A stretch of DNA of 64,000 nucleotides from Sphingomonas sp. (GTDB taxonomy: Bacteria; Pseudomonadota; Alphaproteobacteria; Sphingomonadales; Sphingomonadaceae): contig NZ_JAPKNM010000068.1 of NCBI RefSeq assembly GCF_026460985.1, forward strand, positions 1 through 64,000. The letters run 5' to 3'. Both the position numbers and the translations under genes were made by a program. Below the pieces are notes generated by a model. It did not search any database. It saw only the letters and a program-made list of their open reading frames with translations, and was not told the origin of the DNA. The first letter of the stretch is position 1. Each line of letters begins with the position of its first letter. This document shows positions 25,725-33,323 of this stretch, piece after piece.

Positions 25725-25752
25725 CCGCTAGTGACGGACCGCAGAACGGAGC

Positions 25753-26127
25753 TCAGCGGCGGCGTACATCGAGAGCGGGCGCCGGCGGGAGTGGCCCGCG
25801 GACCACGTCGTAGGCGCGACAGATGTCCGGCGTGCAGGCAGCAGCAGCCTCAATCTCCCCAGCGAGGCGCTGCTGCTCGGCACAAGCCATCCCGGTCGTA
25901 TCGATGACCATTTCAGGGCGCGGCGAGATACGGGCTGCGTTGCGGAGATATTGGCGCAGAATCTCATTCGAGATCGGCACATGGTTCCACGTCAAGCCGC
26001 CCCGATCCATGCTGAGAATATTACGGATGCCGGTCGAGGACGGCTGCGTTGCCCACCCCGCTCCGAGCGGACAGGGAGCGTTGTCCGCGACTGCTGGCGT
26101 GAGGAGCAGTGCGAGAAGCGGCAACAT
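25753..26127 (-). CDS. Small exported protein resembling the ExbD/TolR periplasmic domain
   Basis: A 124-residue protein with a short hydrophobic leader (LPLLALLLTPAVA) and probable cleavage after AVA. The middle segment, residues about 43-90 (GGLTWNHVPISNEILRQYL and following), reads like the periplasmic domain of ExbD/TolR, where a WNG..IS motif precedes a helix and a P.P...I strand. The membrane anchor with its conserved Asp that couples ExbD to ExbB is lacking, and no exbB is nearby. Three or four cysteines could form disulfides. Homology is inferred by eye and needs a profile search. Upstream, 26128-26322 holds nothing I recognise. Confidence 0.55.
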   Translation of the reverse strand: MLPLLALLLTPAVADNAPCPLGAGWATQPSSTGIRNILSMDRGGLTWNHVPISNEILRQYLRNAARISPRPEMVIDTTGMACAEQQRLAGEIEAAAACTPDICRAYDVVRGPLPPAPALDVRRR

Positions 26128-26322
26128 CCTATAGTCCCCCCAAAGGCAGCGTCACCCGCGCTGGATGATGGTCCGCAATGATCAGCGGCACAAGCGGGAT
26201 CGACGGCAATGTTGCAGCGTTGCAGGCGCGCCCGGCCATTACGCCGGTGTGGAGCCCAAGGAGCCGAGCAGATCGCGAAGGCTGGTTGCGAATTGGGTTC
26301 GGCTGGACAGGAGAGATGCGCG

Positions 26323-26670
26323 ATGCCGTTCACCGGGAGCTGCCATTGCGGCGCGATTCGCTACACGGTCGACGAGGAGCCGCCGGCCAGGGCGCTGGCG
26401 TGCAACTGCTCGATCTGCCGGCGCAAGGCGCCGCTTCACCATTTCACCACGCCCGACAAGTTCACGCTGCACACGCCGCGCGAGGGAATCGCGACCTACG
26501 AGTTCAACCACCACGTCATCCACCATCACTTCTGCGCGACTTGCGGGATCGCGCCCTTCGCCGAGGGCGAGGGACCGCAGGGGCCGATGGTCGAGATCAA
26601 CCTGCGCTGTGCCGAGGGCATCGACCTCGATGCGCTCCAGATCGACCATTATGACGGGGCCAGCCGCTGA
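26323..26670 (+). CDS. GFA/CENP-V-type zinc protein
   Basis: A 115-residue member of the glutathione-dependent formaldehyde-activating enzyme (GFA) domain family. The zinc-binding cysteines are in SCHCGAIRY, CNCSICRRK and CATCGIAPF. Most relatives have no proven formaldehyde activity, so the enzymatic role is open. The start at MPFTGSCHC gives the normal compact domain. The frame is open upstream, but that part has no similarity. A palindromic element follows 35 bp after the stop. Confidence 0.88.
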   Translation: MPFTGSCHCGAIRYTVDEEPPARALACNCSICRRKAPLHHFTTPDKFTLHTPREGIATYEFNHHVIHHHFCATCGIAPFAEGEGPQGPMVEINLRCAEGIDLDALQIDHYDGASR

Positions 26671-26704
26671 GCCCGTATCCACATTCAGGCGAGCGAGGAC
26701 TTTC

Positions 26705-26832
26705 AATCCTCCCCCGCCAGGGGGAGGTGGCATGCGAAGCATGGCGGAGGGGGAGGAAGCACGACGGCCAGCGGGTCGCCCACCTCCCCCTCCGTCGCCT
26801 TCGGCGACACCTCCCCCTGGCGGGGGAGGATT
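26705..26832. repeat. GC-rich palindromic element, complete copy
   Basis: Perfect 25-bp inverted repeats (26705-26729 and 26808-26832) bound a 128-bp unit with inner hairpins around gcgaagc and cttcgg loops. It is the same family as the half copy at 21-75 and the in-frame copy in tilS. Confidence 0.93.
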
Positions 26833-26895
26833 TGAATGTCGATGCGACCTAGCCCTGACGGAAACGAGCCCATGGCGGGCCGGCTTGCTGTGGCC

Positions 26896-26924
26896 TTGGC
26901 GGAGGCGGGTTCGGCGCGATAAGG
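26896..26924 (+). promoter_or_regulatory. Promoter of csaA, predicted leaderless
   Basis: TTGGCG (26896-26901), 17 bp, ATAAGG (26919-26924); the ATG follows after 8 nt with no Shine-Dalgarno. Confidence 0.55.
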
Positions 26925-26932
26925 CGCCCGCC

Positions 26933-27304
26933 ATGCACGTCACCCACGATCCCGCCGCCGCGTCCGCCGAGATGATCGGCTTCGACCAGTTCCTTAGCGT
27001 CGACATCCGCGTCGGCACGATCGTCGAGGCGCTGCCCTTCCCCGAGGCGCGCAAGCCGGCCTACAAACTGCTCATCGATTTCGGGCCGGCGATCGGCCGG
27101 AAACGCTCCTCGGCGCAGATCACCGAGCATTATACGCTCGAGGAGCTGTCGGGCATGCAGGTGGCAGCGGTGGTCAATTTCCCGCCGCGCCAGATCGGGC
27201 CGGTGATGTCCGAGGTGCTGACGCTCGGCTTCCCCGATGCCGCGGGCAAGGTGGTGCTGGTGCGGCCGAGCGCGGATGTCCCGAACGGGGGCAGGCTCTT
27301 CTGA
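26933..27304 (+). CDS. csaA: tRNA-binding-domain protein, CsaA-like
   Basis: A 123-residue homodimeric OB-fold protein of the CsaA / methionyl-tRNA-synthetase beta-like family, proposed as a tRNA-binding or export-related chaperone. Conserved stretches are FLSVDIRVGTIVEALPFPEARKPAYKL, LQ-type dimer strand SSAQITEHYT, VVNFPPRQIGPVMSEVL and a C-terminal VLVRPSADVPNGGRLF. The length is normal for CsaA. The start is supported by a promoter ending 8 nt before the ATG. Confidence 0.92.
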   Translation: MHVTHDPAAASAEMIGFDQFLSVDIRVGTIVEALPFPEARKPAYKLLIDFGPAIGRKRSSAQITEHYTLEELSGMQVAAVVNFPPRQIGPVMSEVLTLGFPDAAGKVVLVRPSADVPNGGRLF

Positions 27305-27310
27305 GCCCCG

Positions 27311-27359
27311 GTTAGCGCTATCACTTCGCCGTTGACGGCGGCGCGGCACGGCATAATCT
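27311..27359 (+). promoter_or_regulatory. Promoter with a TAGCGCTA palindrome upstream of a secreted CBM-like gene
   Basis: The palindrome TAGCGCTA (27313-27320) has the central-CG symmetry of LacI-family operators. It precedes TTGACG (27332-27337) and TAATCT (27354-27359), spaced 16 bp. A Shine-Dalgarno (AGGAGGGGG) precedes the ATG at 27394, so unlike several neighbours this gene has a normal leader. Confidence 0.5.
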
Positions 27360-27393
27360 CCTCCGGACAAGATAAGGTTCAGGAGGGGGAAGC

Positions 27394-27948
27394 ATGAACT
27401 TGCGGATCGCACTCGCGCTCGGGATCGCCATGCCCGCGCTGATCGCAATGCCCGGCATCGCGCAGGACGCCAAGTCGAGCGAGGACGCGCTGGCGGAGAA
27501 GGTCGCCAACAACACCAATCCCGCCAGCTTCCAGGTCTACGGCATGACGCCCGCGCCCAAGGTGATCAAGGACGGCAACGTCCAGGGCGGACACGCCCTT
27601 CGCCTTCCGGTGACCGGTGGCGGCGATCCGTGGAGCGTCGGCGTCAACGTGCCGCTGATCAAGCCGGTCAAGGCGGGCGACAAATTGGTCATCGCCTTCT
27701 ACGCCCGGCTGAGCAAAGGCGACGCGCCGACCGCGAAGGTCAACGCACAGCTCCAGCTCTCCGCCGCGCCCTATACCGCGGTGTTCAGCAAGCCTTTCGA
27801 CGTGACGCCCGAGTGGAAGCTCCACCAGTTCGCCGGCCGAGCGGACAAGGACTATGCCGCCGGCGCTATCGGTGCGGCCTTCCACGTCAACACGGGCAAG
27901 CATGTGCTCGACGTGGGGCCGGTGGCGGTGCTCAACATGGGGCAATAG
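27394..27948 (+). CDS. Secreted carbohydrate-binding-module-like protein
   Basis: A 184-residue exported protein with a clear signal peptide (MNLRIALALGIAMPALIAMPGIAQD). The remainder looks like one beta-sandwich of the galactose-binding/CBM type: GGHALRLPVTGGGDPWSVGVNVP, a KAGDKLVIAFYARL strand, and YTAVFSKPFDVTPEWKLHQF. Such modules occur in front of xylanases, but here there is no catalytic domain. A LacI-type palindrome in its promoter fits a sugar-responsive gene. The ligand is unknown. Confidence 0.65.
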   Translation: MNLRIALALGIAMPALIAMPGIAQDAKSSEDALAEKVANNTNPASFQVYGMTPAPKVIKDGNVQGGHALRLPVTGGGDPWSVGVNVPLIKPVKAGDKLVIAFYARLSKGDAPTAKVNAQLQLSAAPYTAVFSKPFDVTPEWKLHQFAGRADKDYAAGAIGAAFHVNTGKHVLDVGPVAVLNMGQ

Positions 27949-27954
27949 GCCGAG

Positions 27955-28686
27955 TCAGGCGCGCCGAGCTGTGACCAGATAATCGAGGCTGGTATCGTCG
28001 CTCAGCACGAAGCCGCGCGCGGGCGAGAAGCCCAGCCCGCGCAGGTCGCCGACGTGCAGGCCGGCGCCCTCGAGCAGGGCGGTCAGCTCGTCGGGTGTGA
28101 GGAACTGGCTCCAGTCGTGCGTGCCCTTCGGGATCGCGCCGCTGCCTTCGCCGAACGTGATCATCGCGAGGCGCGACAGCGCGGTGCGATTGGGCGTGGA
28201 GAGGATCATCAGCCCGCCGGGCGCGAGCGCGTCGGCGAGGCCGGCGACGAAGGCCGCGGGGTTCGCGACATGCTCGATCACTTCCATCGAAGTGACGAGG
28301 TCGAAGCGGCGGCCCGGCAGGTCCTCGATCCCCCCCGCGACATATTCCACGTCGAGGCCCATCGCGGCGGCGTGCGCGCGGGCGGCGCCGATATTCTCGG
28401 GCGCGGCGTCGAGCCCCGTGACCCGCGCGCCCATCCGCGCGAGCGGCTCGGCGAGCAGCCCGGCGCCGCAGCCGACGTCGAGCGCGGTCTTCCCCGCGAG
28501 CGGCGCGAACGACATGCCGTCGCCGTCCCAGTGCGCGTCGATCACTTCGCGGACATAAGCGAGCCGCGCGGGATTCAGGCGGTGGAGCATCGCCGACGAA
28601 CCGCGCGGATTCCACCAGTCGGCGGCGAGCCTGCCGAAATGCTCAGCTTCACTCGGGTCAATAGTTGCTTTGGTTGCGTTCGCCAT
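27955..28686 (-). CDS. ubiG: Ubiquinone biosynthesis O-methyltransferase
   Basis: A 243-residue SAM-dependent enzyme catalysing both O-methylations of ubiquinone synthesis. Visible are the UbiG-specific N-terminus (EAEHFGRLAADWWNPRGSS, MLHRLNPARLAYV), motif I LDVGCGAGLLAEPLA, VTGLDAAPENI and VTSMEVIEHV. Divergent from lysC: start codons are 58 bp apart and the two promoters overlap. It cooperates with the COQ7-type hydroxylase at 49517. Confidence 0.96.
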   Translation of the reverse strand: MANATKATIDPSEAEHFGRLAADWWNPRGSSAMLHRLNPARLAYVREVIDAHWDGDGMSFAPLAGKTALDVGCGAGLLAEPLARMGARVTGLDAAPENIGAARAHAAAMGLDVEYVAGGIEDLPGRRFDLVTSMEVIEHVANPAAFVAGLADALAPGGLMILSTPNRTALSRLAMITFGEGSGAIPKGTHDWSQFLTPDELTALLEGAGLHVGDLRGLGFSPARGFVLSDDTSLDYLVTARRA

Positions 28687-28702
28687 GGCCCGCTCCTATC
28701 AG
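28674..28702 (+). promoter_or_regulatory. Promoter of lysC
   Basis: TTGCGT (28674-28679), 17 bp, TATCAG (28697-28702). The predicted start near 28709 leaves a leader of about 35 nt. It overlaps the ubiG promoter on the other strand, so the two may compete. Confidence 0.5.
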
Positions 28703-28721
28703 GCCGCCTCATCCTACCCAA
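28693..28721 (-). promoter_or_regulatory. Promoter of ubiG, predicted leaderless
   Basis: Minus strand: TTGGGT (28721-28716), 17 bp, TAGGAG (28698-28693), then 6 nt to the ATG at 28686. Confidence 0.52.
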
Positions 28722-28744
28722 GGCCCGGAAAACAAGCACCCGAC

Positions 28745-30025
28745 ATGGCACGCATCGTGATGAAGTTCGGCGGCACCTCGATGGCCGGCATCGAGCGCAT
28801 CCGCAATGTGGCCGCGCGCGTCAAACGCGAGTGGGAGGCCGGCAACCAGGTCGCCGTGGTGGTCTCCGCGATGGCGGGCGAGACCGACCGGCTGGTCGGC
28901 TTCTGCCGCGAGGCGAGCTCGCTCTACGATCCGCGCGAATATGACGTGGTCGTCTCGAGCGGCGAGCAGATCACCAGCGGGCTGCTCGCGATGACGCTCC
29001 AGGCGATCGGCGTGCCGGCGCGCTCGTGGCTGGGATCGCAGGTCGCGATCTGGACCGACGCCGCGCACGCCAAGGCGCGCATCAAGTCGATCGATTCGCG
29101 CGGGCTGGAAGAGGGCTGGGCGCGCGGCGAAGTGGCGGTGATCCCCGGCTTCCAGGGCGTGACGAACGATGAGACCGGCCGCGTCACCACGCTCGGCCGC
29201 GGCGGATCGGACACCAGCGCGGTGGCGGTGGCGGCGGCGATCAAGGCCGATCGCTGCGACATCTACACCGACGTGGACGGCGTCTACACCACCGATCCGC
29301 GCATCGTGCCGAGGGCGCGCAAGCTCAAGAAGGTCACGTACGAGGAAATGCTGGAGCTCGCCAGCGTCGGGGCCAAGGTGCTTCAGACGCGCTCGGTGGG
29401 CCTGGCGATGAAGGAACAGGTCCGCGTCCAGGTGCTTTCGTCGTTCACCGGCGAGAATGCGCCGATGGCGGACACATTGCCCGGAACGATGATCGTGGGC
29501 GAAGAGGAGATTCAGGACGTGGAAAGCCAGCTCATCACCGGCATTGCGCACGACAAGAACGAAGCCAAGATCACGCTGACCGCGGTGCCGGACAAGCCCG
29601 GCGCCGTCGCTTCGATCTTCACCCCGCTCGCCGACGCGAACATCAACGTCGACATGATCATCCAGAATATCGCGCACCAGAGCGCGGGGTCCGCGAGCGC
29701 GACCGACGTGACCTTCACCGTGCCCGCCGCCGACCTCGCCCGTTCGATCGAGGCGCTCAACCAGTCCAAGGCGGACATCGGTTTCGCCGAGCTGCTCCAG
29801 GACACGCGCGTCGCCAAGATCTCGGTGGTCGGCGTGGGCATGCGCAGCCATGCCGGCGTCGCCGCGACGATGTTCAAGACTTTGGGCGCGCGCGGGATCA
29901 ACATCCAGGCGATCACGACCAGCGAGATCAAGGTCTCGGTGCTGATCGACGAGGACGAGACCGAGCTGGCGGTGCGCGTGCTCCACACCGCCTACGGCCT
30001 CGACGCGGAAGACACCGCGGCCTGA
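28745..30025 (+). CDS. lysC: Aspartate kinase
   Basis: Phosphorylates aspartate, the first step to lysine, threonine and methionine. The 426-residue protein begins MARIVMKFGGTSMAG (kinase motif KFGGTS). It has the catalytic loop GRGGSDTSAVAVAAA, FTDVDGVYTTDPR-like IYTDVDGVYTTDP, and two C-terminal ACT domains (about 265-420) for feedback control by lysine or threonine. Whether an internal start makes a separate beta subunit cannot be decided. A GCCGCC-UUCG-GGCGGC hairpin lies 9 bp after the stop. Confidence 0.96.
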   Translation: MARIVMKFGGTSMAGIERIRNVAARVKREWEAGNQVAVVVSAMAGETDRLVGFCREASSLYDPREYDVVVSSGEQITSGLLAMTLQAIGVPARSWLGSQVAIWTDAAHAKARIKSIDSRGLEEGWARGEVAVIPGFQGVTNDETGRVTTLGRGGSDTSAVAVAAAIKADRCDIYTDVDGVYTTDPRIVPRARKLKKVTYEEMLELASVGAKVLQTRSVGLAMKEQVRVQVLSSFTGENAPMADTLPGTMIVGEEEIQDVESQLITGIAHDKNEAKITLTAVPDKPGAVASIFTPLADANINVDMIIQNIAHQSAGSASATDVTFTVPAADLARSIEALNQSKADIGFAELLQDTRVAKISVVGVGMRSHAGVAATMFKTLGARGINIQAITTSEIKVSVLIDEDETELAVRVLHTAYGLDAEDTAA

Positions 30026-30034
30026 CATCTTTCC

Positions 30035-30050
30035 GCCGCCTTCGGGCGGC
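30035..30050. terminator. UUCG-tetraloop hairpin after lysC
   Basis: GCCGCC-TTCG-GGCGGC (30035-30050) with no T-tract. It may stabilise the lysC 3' end or attenuate read-through into the next gene, whose TTG start is 16 nt downstream. Confidence 0.5.
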
Positions 30051-30065
30051 ATCGCTCGCCTCGCC

Positions 30066-30860
30066 TTGTCCGTAGCCGAGTCCATCGAAACGCGCCCGAG
30101 CGCCACCCGCCGGCTGCGCGCATCGCTCAGGCAGCGCGGCATGGCATTCGCGCTCGCGCTCTTCGTCGAGCTGCTGGTGGCGCTGCTGCTGTGGTTCCTC
30201 GCGCCGACCATTCCCGGCAAGGACAAGGGCGATGTGCCGACCGTCTTCGGCATCGAGGGCCCGTCCGGCGAGCGCGAAGCGGCGGATCGGAAGGAAGAGA
30301 AGGCGCAGGAGCGCAAGGCGGCGAGCGGCAAGCCCAAGCCGGCCCCGCCGAAACCGGTCGAGCCGCCGCCCCAGGCGCCCGAGCCGCCGGTGGTCGAGCT
30401 GCCCCCCGGGTTCGTCCGCATGACGCGCTCCGAATACCGGGCCGCCGACATCGCCGGAAAAGGCTCCGCGCCACGCGCCGCGCCGGAAGGCGAGGCGGCC
30501 GCGTCGGCCGAATCGGGCAGCCGGCCCGGCGACAGCCAAGTCGTCGGCAAGGCGCCCAATGGCGAGCCGCTCTACGCCGCCGAATGGTATCGACGGCCAC
30601 GGGACGCCGAGCTCTCGCCCTATATCTCGAGCCGCGCGCGCGGCCCGGGCTGGGGGCTGATCGCCTGCCGGACGGTGACCGACCACCGCGTCGAGGATTG
30701 CCAGGAGCTGGGCGAGGGTCCGCGCGGATCGGGCTATGCCGGTGCGGTCCGCCAGGCCGCGTGGCAGTTCCGCGTGCGCGCGCCGCGCGTCGGCGGCAAG
30801 GAGCTGATCGGCACCTGGGTGAGCATCCGCATCACCTATGGCAATGTGAAGGACGAGTGA
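30066..30860 (+). CDS. TonB-like membrane-anchored periplasmic protein
   Basis: A 264-residue protein (TTG start; an ATG at 30141 would shorten it by 25 residues). It has a basic cytoplasmic N-terminus (RRLRASLRQRG), one membrane helix (MAFALALFVELLVALLLWFL), and a Lys/Pro/Glu-rich periplasmic linker (residues about 70-118, KPKPAPPKPVEPPPQAPEPP). A C-terminal globular domain of about 95 residues follows (GWGLIACRTVTDHRVEDCQELGEGP...). This is the topology of TonB energy transducers, and the end domain keeps the general TonB pattern. No exbB/exbD adjoin it, so a role with a particular receptor is inference. The basic segment before the helix favours the longer start. Confidence 0.62.
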   Translation: MSVAESIETRPSATRRLRASLRQRGMAFALALFVELLVALLLWFLAPTIPGKDKGDVPTVFGIEGPSGEREAADRKEEKAQERKAASGKPKPAPPKPVEPPPQAPEPPVVELPPGFVRMTRSEYRAADIAGKGSAPRAAPEGEAAASAESGSRPGDSQVVGKAPNGEPLYAAEWYRRPRDAELSPYISSRARGPGWGLIACRTVTDHRVEDCQELGEGPRGSGYAGAVRQAAWQFRVRAPRVGGKELIGTWVSIRITYGNVKDE

Positions 30861-30873
30861 GCGGCGTTCCGGC

Positions 30874-30903
30874 TTGCCCCGATACCGCCGACGCGGCTAG
30901 GCC
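30874..30903 (+). promoter_or_regulatory. Promoter of the nitronate monooxygenase gene, predicted leaderless
   Basis: TTGCCC (30874-30879), 18 bp, TAGGCC (30898-30903), then 8 nt to the ATG at 30912 with no Shine-Dalgarno. Confidence 0.48.
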
Positions 30904-30911
30904 CTGCCGCC

Positions 30912-31943
30912 ATGACCACAAATAGCACGATCGGCGCCGAGCGCCTGGCCCGCCGCATGACGCGCGGATGCGAATTCCTGGGCAGCGAAGTCGCGATCAT
31001 GTGCGGCGCGATGTCGTGGGTGAGCGAGCGCAACCTCGTCGCGGCGATGTCCAACGCGGGCGGCTTCGGGTTGATCGCCTGCGGGGCGATGACCCCCGAA
31101 TTGCTCGACAAGGAGATCGCCGGCACCAAGGCGCTGACGACCAGGCCCTTCGGCGTCAACCTGATCACGATGCACCCGCAGCTGCTCGAGCTGATCGCGG
31201 TGTGCAAGAAGCACAATATCACGCATGTCGTGCTCGCGGGCGGCCTGCCGCCTGCGGGAAGCCTCGACGCGATCAAGGAATTCGGCGCGAAGCTGATCTG
31301 CTTCGCGCCCGCGCTGAGCCTTGCCAAGAAGCTGATCCGCTCGGGCGTCGACGCATTGGTGGTCGAGGGCATGGAAGCGGGCGGGCATATCGGCCCGGTC
31401 TCGACCAGCGTGCTCGCGCAGGAGATCCTGCCCGAGGTCGCCGCCCAGGTCCCGGTGTTCGTCGCCGGGGGGATCGGCCGTGGCGAGGCGATCGCGGGCT
31501 ATCTCGACATGGGCGCGGCGGGCGTCCAGCTCGGCACGCGCTTCGTCTGCGCGACCGAGAGCATCGCGCACGCCAACTTCAAGAAGGCGTTCATCCGGGC
31601 CTCGGCGCGCGATGCCGTCGCCAGCGTCCAGATCGATCCGCGGCTGCCGGTGATCCCCGTCCGCGCGCTCAAGAATGCCGGCGGCGAGCTGTTCACCGCC
31701 AAGCAGCGCGAAGTCGCCCAGTTGCTCGACGACGGCAAGGTCGAGATGATGGAGGCCCAGCTCCAGATCGAACATTATTGGGCGGGCGCGCTGCGCCGCG
31801 CGGTGATCGACGGCGATATCGAGCACGGCTCGGTGATGGCGGGCCAGTCGGTCGGCATGGTCACCCGCGAAGAGCCCGTCGCCGAGATCATCGCGACGCT
31901 GATGGCCGAGGCCGCGCACGCGCTGGAGAAGCGCGCGGCGTAA
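30912..31943 (+). CDS. Nitronate monooxygenase-family flavoprotein
   Basis: A 343-residue FMN-dependent TIM barrel of the NMO/2-nitropropane dioxygenase-like family, related to FabK. Visible are MCGAMSWVSERNLVAAMSNAG (first FMN strand), VVEGMEAGGHIGP with the catalytic His, and VPVFVAGGIGRGEAIAGYL plus GAAGVQLGTRF for the phosphate site. It probably oxidises nitronates or a related compound; a FabK-like enoyl-ACP reductase role cannot be excluded. It is expressed from its own promoter, and a solitary palindrome follows the stop. Confidence 0.87.
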   Translation: MTTNSTIGAERLARRMTRGCEFLGSEVAIMCGAMSWVSERNLVAAMSNAGGFGLIACGAMTPELLDKEIAGTKALTTRPFGVNLITMHPQLLELIAVCKKHNITHVVLAGGLPPAGSLDAIKEFGAKLICFAPALSLAKKLIRSGVDALVVEGMEAGGHIGPVSTSVLAQEILPEVAAQVPVFVAGGIGRGEAIAGYLDMGAAGVQLGTRFVCATESIAHANFKKAFIRASARDAVASVQIDPRLPVIPVRALKNAGGELFTAKQREVAQLLDDGKVEMMEAQLQIEHYWAGALRRAVIDGDIEHGSVMAGQSVGMVTREEPVAEIIATLMAEAAHALEKRAA

Positions 31944-31956
31944 AAGGGTTTACTTC

Positions 31957-31984
31957 CGTCATCCCCGCCTGCGCGGGGATGACG
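31957..31984. repeat. Solitary REP-like palindrome
   Basis: A perfect 12-4-12 inverted repeat (cgtcatccccgc ... gcggggatgacg) between two convergent genes. It is the single-hairpin form of the paired units at 9382, 51799 and 63551, and may serve as a shared transcript end. Confidence 0.85.
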
Positions 31985-31994
31985 CTTGAAGGGG

Positions 31995-32963
31995 TTAGGC
32001 TGCGAAGGAAACTTCACGGCCCCCGCGGGCGAGCTTCCACAGCTCGCCCAGCGCCTGCAGCGCCATGATCACCGCCAGGACGATCAAAGTGATGCGGATC
32101 GACAGGTCCAGGCTCTCGCTCAGCCGCGCGACGTCGGCCGAGCCGGTTCCGATCGCCACGACCGTCACCCAGGCGCCCGCCTGGTAGAGCCCCGCGACGA
32201 GGGCGATCGCCGCGACGGAGATCGCGATCGCCAGCACCGCATTGGTCCGGCGCAGGTGCGGCAGCAGCCATTTGGCGAGATTGGCGACGAACTGCGCCGT
32301 GGCGAGCAGCAGGATCGGCAGATAATAGTCCTCCCAAACCGGCGCGGGCTCGATGCGGAAGGTGTCGCTCGCCGCGACCACGGGCAAGTGGATCACGCCG
32401 GTCCACCAGAGCAGGAAGGCGAGCCCCATCCCGACTTCGAACGCGGCTTCCCATTGCCCCTTGCGCCGGGCGAGCGGCACGGGAAGATGCTCGGGGGTCC
32501 AGCGATAGAGCTGGTCGACCGGGCCGCCATAGCGCTCGAACAGCGCGAAGCCGAGCGTAACCACCGCCACCGCGGTAAGGAAGAAGTCCCAGAGATTGCC
32601 GGTGATCCGTGCGAACATCCGCACCAGATCGCCGTCGCCGAGCGCCGCCGAGATCGCGCCGACCGCGACCAGCGAGATCGCGCCGATGGAGAGCACCACA
32701 CGCAACGCGAAGAGATAGAAGGGGAAGATCTCGGGCCCGATCAGATATTGCTGGGGGCGGTAGCGCGCCGCGATCACCAGCGGATGGCCGAACTCGCGGA
32801 GCAACGCGGTCAGCTCGTCGCGCCCCAGCGGCCGCCCGAGCGCGTCTTCCCGCGCTTCCTGCCGCGTCGCGAGCTCGTCGTGGAGCTCGGCGATGATGTC
32901 GTCGGCCTTGTCCGCCGGCAGGTTCTGCCGGACCGACGCGAGATAGCGTTCGATGAGGTCCAT
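31995..32963 (-). CDS. Multi-pass membrane protein with N-terminal HAAS-like domain
   Basis: A 322-residue protein. The N-terminal soluble about 70 residues (MDLIERYLASVRQNLP...DDIIAELHDEL, then LTALLREFGHP) match the HAAS (DUF1700-like) domain that often accompanies PadR regulators. About six membrane segments follow (around residues 85-105, 125-145, 180-200, 215-240, 250-275 and 285-305). The start overlaps the PadR stop (TGATG), so the pair is one unit. HAAS proteins are thought to be targets or modulators of PadR-controlled systems. The biological role is unknown. Confidence 0.78.
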   Translation of the reverse strand: MDLIERYLASVRQNLPADKADDIIAELHDELATRQEAREDALGRPLGRDELTALLREFGHPLVIAARYRPQQYLIGPEIFPFYLFALRVVLSIGAISLVAVGAISAALGDGDLVRMFARITGNLWDFFLTAVAVVTLGFALFERYGGPVDQLYRWTPEHLPVPLARRKGQWEAAFEVGMGLAFLLWWTGVIHLPVVAASDTFRIEPAPVWEDYYLPILLLATAQFVANLAKWLLPHLRRTNAVLAIAISVAAIALVAGLYQAGAWVTVVAIGTGSADVARLSESLDLSIRITLIVLAVIMALQALGELWKLARGGREVSFAA

Positions 32964-33319
32964 CACTTGTCCTTTCCGGTAAGCCGCAGGATCGATTCCG
33001 AGATCGCGTTCCATTCGCCGAGCAGCCGGGCGAGGATCTCGAGCCCGTCGGGGGAGAGCCGGTAGAAGCGCTTGTTGCGCTTCGCTTCCTCGCGCCATTC
33101 GCTGGTGAGCAGCCCCTGCGCCTCGAGCCGGCGCAGCAGCGGATAGAGCGCGCCTTCGTCGATCGGCAGCCCCGCTTCCTCGAGGCTGGTGCGCAACGTG
33201 TAGCCGTAGCGCTCCTCGCGCAGCGCCCCGAGCACCGCCAGCACCAGCGAGCCGCGCCGGAGCTCGACGCGCAGCTTTTCGAACAGGTCTTCCTCAATGG
33301 GCACTGCCGTGTCTCGCAT
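32963..33319 (-). CDS. PadR-family transcriptional regulator
   Basis: A 118-residue winged-helix repressor. It has EEDLFEKLRVELRRGSLVLAVLGAL, RYGYTLRTSLEEAG, and the wing region IDEGALYPLLRRLEAQGLLTSEW, all typical of PadR, with a C-terminal dimerisation helix. ATG 33319 (MRDTAVPIEED) is preferred over the first in-frame codon because the upstream 16 codons lie in a palindrome-rich operator region. It probably represses its own operon through the inverted repeats at 33324-33379. Confidence 0.9.
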   Translation of the reverse strand: MRDTAVPIEEDLFEKLRVELRRGSLVLAVLGALREERYGYTLRTSLEEAGLPIDEGALYPLLRRLEAQGLLTSEWREEAKRNKRFYRLSPDGLEILARLLGEWNAISESILRLTGKDK

Positions 33320-33323
33320 GGTA

